Shown one piece after another: positions 5,731 through 8,394 of a stretch of 8,394 nt of DNA. Every line of letters starts with the position of its first letter. Position 1 is the stretch's first letter. Below the pieces are notes generated by a model that was given only the letters and a program-made list of their open reading frames with translations, did no database searches and was not told the DNA's origin. The position numbers and the translations under genes are program-made. The DNA is from Blastococcus sp. (GTDB taxonomy: Bacteria > Actinomycetota > Actinomycetes > Mycobacteriales > Geodermatophilaceae), in contig JAOPUS010000318.1 in assembly GCA_025963345.1 (NCBI GenBank), positions 1-8,394 of the forward strand, written 5' to 3'.

Positions 5731-6858
5731 GTGCCCGTCAACACCCGTGGCGCGATCATGCGTTCGGCGCCCGGCAAGTGGGAGGTCGTCGACCTGGTCT
5801 CCGACGACCCGCGCTCCGGTGAGATCCAGGTCAAGCTGGGCGCGTCCGGCCTGTGCCACTCCGACGACCACATCGCCACCGGCGACATGCCGGTCGGCCA
5901 CTACCCGATCCTCGGTGGCCACGAGGGTGCCGGCGTCGTGACCGCCGTCGGCCCGAACACCCCCGGCTTCGAGGAGGGCGACCACGTCGTCTTCTCCTTC
6001 CTGCCCGGCTGCGGCCGCTGTCGCTACTGCGGCAACGGCATGCAGTACTTGTGCGACTCCGGAGCGAACCTCCTCGTCGGCTCCCGCTGGGACGACGCGG
6101 AAAGCTTCCGCGTCGCCACGTCCGACGGCACCCAGGTCGGCCAGATGTGCGGTCTGGGCACCTTCGCCGAGGTGACGACGGTCGACATCCGCTCCGCCGT
6201 CAAGATCGACAAGAGCATCCCGCTGGAGGTGGCCTGCCTGACCGGCTGCGGCGTCGGCACCGGCTGGGGCACCGCGGTGCAGGCCGGTGAGGTCAAGGCC
6301 GGCGACACGGTGATCGTCATGGGCGTCGGCGGCATCGGCATCAACGCCGTCCAGGGCGCCGCACACGCCGGCGCCAGCTACGTCATCGCCGTCGACCCGG
6401 TCGCCTTCAAGCGCGAGAAGGCACAGGAACTCGGCGCGACCCACGCGTTCGCGGGCATGGAGGAGGCGGCCGAGTTCGCCCGCAGCGTCACCAACGGCCA
6501 AGGCGCCGACAAGGCGCTGGTGACGGTCGGTGTGACCAAGGGCGAGCACATCGCGCAGGCGTTCGACGCCGTCGGCAAGTCCGGCACCGTCGTCGTCACA
6601 GGGCTGGGCGACCTCACCGAGGTCGGCATCCCGATCCCGATCGGGATGCTCACGCTCTTCGCCAAGGAGATCAAGGGCGCCCTGTTCGGCGACCAGAACC
6701 CCAGCACCGACATCCTGAAGATGCTGCGGCTCTACCAGGAGGGGAAGCTCAAGCTCGACGAGCTGATCACCAACCGGTACAAGCTCGAGGACATCAACCA
6801 GGGCTACGAGGACATGCACGCGGGCAAGAACATCCGCGGCGTGATCATCTACGACTGA
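5731..6858 (+). CDS. NDMA-dependent (mycofactocin-linked) zinc alcohol dehydrogenase
   Basis: This 375-residue medium-chain zinc dehydrogenase oxidises alcohols to aldehydes. It matches the Rxyl_3153-type NDMA-dependent family, whose nicotinamide stays bound and is re-oxidised by an artificial acceptor in vitro and, as established for the system, by mycofactocin in cells. Catalytic zinc ligands are Cys42, His64 (GGHEG) and Cys173; structural zinc ligands are Cys94, Cys97, Cys100 and Cys108 in PGCGRCRYCGNGMQYLC. The nucleotide fold has GVGGIG at 198-203. GTG 5731 follows AGGAGG (5720-5725) by five bases. It is monocistronic, bounded by a control region and a strong terminator. Its presence in the same few kilobases as mft genes supports cofactor use. 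Natural substrate is not deducible. Confidence 0.92.
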   Translation: MPVNTRGAIMRSAPGKWEVVDLVSDDPRSGEIQVKLGASGLCHSDDHIATGDMPVGHYPILGGHEGAGVVTAVGPNTPGFEEGDHVVFSFLPGCGRCRYCGNGMQYLCDSGANLLVGSRWDDAESFRVATSDGTQVGQMCGLGTFAEVTTVDIRSAVKIDKSIPLEVACLTGCGVGTGWGTAVQAGEVKAGDTVIVMGVGGIGINAVQGAAHAGASYVIAVDPVAFKREKAQELGATHAFAGMEEAAEFARSVTNGQGADKALVTVGVTKGEHIAQAFDAVGKSGTVVVTGLGDLTEVGIPIPIGMLTLFAKEIKGALFGDQNPSTDILKMLRLYQEGKLKLDELITNRYKLEDINQGYEDMHAGKNIRGVIIYD

Positions 6859-6865
6859 AAGAGGA

Positions 6866-6914
6866 CCCCGTCCTCCCCACCCTTCGCGAGCTCAGGGCGG
6901 GACCCGGGACGGGG
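6866..6914 (+). other. Secondary inverted repeat after the dehydrogenase
   Basis: CCCCGTCC (6866-6873) can pair with GGACGGGG (6907-6914) across 33 bases. It begins eight bases after the stop codon and precedes the stronger hairpin. It may protect the mRNA 3' end or assist termination; the long loop makes this uncertain. Confidence 0.3.
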
Positions 6915-6915
6915 C

Positions 6916-6959
6916 CGAACCGGGGTGCCGCCTCCCGCGTGGGGCGGCACCCCGGTTCG
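6916..6959 (+). terminator. Strong hairpin terminator after the alcohol dehydrogenase
   Basis: Perfect 17-bp arms (6916-6932 and 6943-6959) enclose a 10-base loop, 58 bases past the dehydrogenase stop and 27 bases before the next start codon. There is no T tract. It separates the dehydrogenase transcript from the AAA+ ATPase gene, although some read-through is possible. Confidence 0.8.
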
Positions 6960-6986
6960 CGTGTTCCCTCGCCGACAGGAGCAACC

Positions 6987-7877
6987 GTGTCCACCTCGAC
7001 CGCTGCCCGGCTCGACGTCGCCGGCATGGTGCGGGTCGCCCGGGAGCGGGTCGTCGCCCGCATCCGGGAGGCGGAGGTGGTCGCGGCCGCCCTCTCGGCA
7101 GGCCGCAACGTCATCCTCGAGGGGCCCCCCGGTACCGGGAAGACGACGCTGCTCCGCTCGCTGGCCGACGGCGCCGGCGTCCCGCTCGTGCTGGTGGAGG
7201 GCAACGCCGAACTGACCCCCACCCGGTTGGTCGGGCACCACGACGCCTCCCGGGTGCTCACCGAGGACTACCGGCCGGAGAACTTCGTGCCCGGGCCACT
7301 CACCCGGGCCATGACCGAGGGCGCGCTGCTCTACGTCGAGGAGTTCAACCGGGTCCCCGAGGAGACGATGAACGTCCTGCTCGGCGTGCTGTCGGAGCGG
7401 GAGATGCACGTGCCCCGCTACGGCCGCGTTTCCGCCCGCCCGACGTTCCGGCTGGTGGCGGCGATGAACCCGTTCGACGCCGTGGGCACCGCCCGGGTCA
7501 CCCCGGCTCTCTACGACCGCTCCTGCCGGGTGGCGATGGGGTACCAGGACGAGGCGGCCGAACTGCAGGTCGTCGCGGCCACGACCGGCGCACCGGCGTC
7601 GCTGGTCGCCCGGGCGGTCCGCGCCGTGCGGATCACCCGCGACCATCCCGAGCTCCGCATCGGCGCCTCGGTCCGCGGCGCCATCGACGGCGTGCTCATC
7701 GCCGTGGAACTGGCGACCGTCCGGGCGACGACGGCCGACGAGGACGACACCGGGCTGGATGCCACCCTGGCCGCGCTGACCGGCAAGGTCACCCTCGCCG
7801 ACGGGGTGGGCCGGCCGGTCGAAGACGTCGTCGCCGACATCTGGCGCCGGGCCGGTGAGGAGCTGGGAAAAGCCTGA
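6987..7877 (+). CDS. MoxR-type AAA+ ATPase
   Basis: This is a 296-residue ATPase of the MoxR/CoxD class, chaperones that mature or activate enzymes, often with a VWA-domain partner encoded next door. It shows Walker A GPPGTGKT (46-53), a Walker B strand ALLYVEEFNRVPEE (113-126) in which Glu118 replaces the usual Asp before Glu119, sensor-1 asparagine in VAAMNPFD (Asn161), and ALYDR with a possible arginine finger at Arg178. The C-terminal lid is helical. GTG 6987 follows AGGAG (6977-6981) by five bases; the ATG at 6939 lies inside the terminator hairpin and is rejected. The placement behind an NDMA-type dehydrogenase suggests, without proving, that the dehydrogenase or a further oxidoreductase is its client. 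Confidence 0.85.
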   Translation: MSTSTAARLDVAGMVRVARERVVARIREAEVVAAALSAGRNVILEGPPGTGKTTLLRSLADGAGVPLVLVEGNAELTPTRLVGHHDASRVLTEDYRPENFVPGPLTRAMTEGALLYVEEFNRVPEETMNVLLGVLSEREMHVPRYGRVSARPTFRLVAAMNPFDAVGTARVTPALYDRSCRVAMGYQDEAAELQVVAATTGAPASLVARAVRAVRITRDHPELRIGASVRGAIDGVLIAVELATVRATTADEDDTGLDATLAALTGKVTLADGVGRPVEDVVADIWRRAGEELGKA

Positions 7878-7954
7878 CGCCCGGGGAGCCGCCCGGGCCT
7901 CCCCCGTTGCCAGGCGCCGCACCGCCGGCCGCCCGGCCCCCGCAGCCGCGGACA

Positions 7955-8394
7955 GTGGAGGACCCCGACGCCGTCGAGGAACTCCTCCGCGCGCAGTCCG
8001 CCCGCCGCAGCAGCCGCGACCAGCTCTCCCGCAGCAACCCCGACTTCGACGCGGTCTCCCCGCAGGCCGGCGAGCTCGACGCCGCCGCCGTGGCCGACGC
8101 GGCCGCGCACGTCGCGGTCCCCGGGCGCTTCCAGGTCGTCGACGACCAGCTCGTCCTCGACGGCGCGCACAACGCGGCCGGGATGGCCGCCCTGGCCGAG
8201 TCGCTGCCCGCGTTCCTGGCCGGCCGCTCGCTCGTCGCGGTGCTCTCGATCCTCGACGACAAGGACGCGTCGGCGATGCTCGCCGAGCTGCTGCCGCTCT
8301 GCGACCAGGTCGTGTTCTGCCGGATCGACAACCCGCGTGCGCTGTCGCCGGGGACGCTCCCCTCGCTCACGCGCCAGCTCGGAGGGCCCGCCGC
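7955..8394 (+). CDS. Open frame at window edge: VWA/CoxE-like N-terminus joined to FolC C-terminal domain (3' end missing)
   Basis: One frame stays open for 146 codons from GTG 7955 to the edge; it is open back to 7859, so a TTG at 7907 is also possible and no start has a clear ribosome site. Residues 1-42 (EELLRAQSARRSSRDQLS, then PDFDAVSPQAGELD) resemble the beginning of VWA-type proteins that follow MoxR genes (moderate, by eye). From about residue 52 the sequence is a folylpolyglutamate/dihydrofolate synthase C-terminal domain: VPGRFQVV, then LDGAHNAAG (68-76, conserved DGAHN), DDKD (101-104) and NPRALSP (126-132). The N-terminal ATP-binding part of FolC is absent. The switch falls near 8075-8120 and preserves frame. 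It could be a gene fusion or a misassembled contig end. Confidence 0.55.
   Translation, partial: MEDPDAVEELLRAQSARRSSRDQLSRSNPDFDAVSPQAGELDAAAVADAAAHVAVPGRFQVVDDQLVLDGAHNAAGMAALAESLPAFLAGRSLVAVLSILDDKDASAMLAELLPLCDQVVFCRIDNPRALSPGTLPSLTRQLGGPA

Noticed and set aside
5671..6819. A 382-codon leftward open frame opposite the alcohol dehydrogenase
   Set aside because: It is a mirror of the dehydrogenase codons (Asp, Val and Leu from G/C-rich third positions) with no recognisable domain.
6939..6986. An upstream ATG start for the AAA+ ATPase
   Set aside because: It lies within the terminator hairpin, whereas GTG 6987 has a well-placed AGGAG.
7789..8370. Leftward open frames at the right edge
   Set aside because: They are antisense to the MoxR end and the FolC-like frame, and their Ser/Arg/Ala-rich composition is typical of shadows.
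1..8394. CRISPR array, tRNA, rRNA or insertion sequence
   Set aside because: I saw no regularly spaced repeats, no cloverleaf or rRNA-like sequence and no transposase motif or terminal repeats.

Overview
The window is high-GC DNA with strongly G/C-biased third codon positions, GTG starts, TAnnnT-type -10 hexamers and U-less hairpin terminators. This indicates an actinobacterium. A mycofactocin locus beside an NDMA-type alcohol dehydrogenase fits Geodermatophilaceae or a related soil actinomycete, but the family assignment is inference from general resemblance.

Left part (1-3083): a mycofactocin (MFT) redox-cofactor locus. mftC (radical SAM maturase, cut by the left edge), mftB (peptide-binding chaperone) and mftA (40-residue precursor ending IDGMCGVY) run leftward as a tightly overlapping operon. 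The TetR-type regulator mftR diverges from them, followed by mftD (FMN enzyme that forms pre-mycofactocin). mftE and mftF are not in the window. Two nearly identical 15-bp palindromes, TGACACCCGGTGCCA at 1044-1058 and TGGCACTCAGTGCCA at 1779-1793, lie at the mftA/mftR and mftD promoters. They are the best candidates for the MftR operator.

Middle (3084-5559): a strong hairpin closes mftD. Then come a small leftward Ser/Thr- and His/Asp/Gly-rich exported protein, an uncharacterised leftward ORF, a rightward remnant resembling a sigma-factor region 2 preceded by an AACG tandem repeat, and a leftward MhpA-type FAD monooxygenase. The monooxygenase appears to have lost its natural 3' end and reads antisense through the remnant.

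Right part (5560-8394): a control region with a 12-bp direct repeat and an 18-bp palindrome precedes a zinc NDMA-dependent alcohol dehydrogenase, the class that uses tightly bound nicotinamide and passes electrons to mycofactocin. A 17-bp-arm terminator separates it from a MoxR-type AAA+ ATPase. The last 440 bases are one open frame that begins like a protein following MoxR genes (VWA/CoxE-like N-terminus) and switches in frame, near 8075-8120, to an unmistakable folylpolyglutamate synthase (FolC) C-terminal domain. This is either a real fusion or a misjoined contig end.

How the genes work together: MftA is bound by MftB and modified by MftC. After proteolysis (enzyme outside the window), MftD converts the Val-Tyr product to pre-mycofactocin. 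The alcohol dehydrogenase is a probable user of the cofactor. MftR probably silences both transcription units until an inducer appears.
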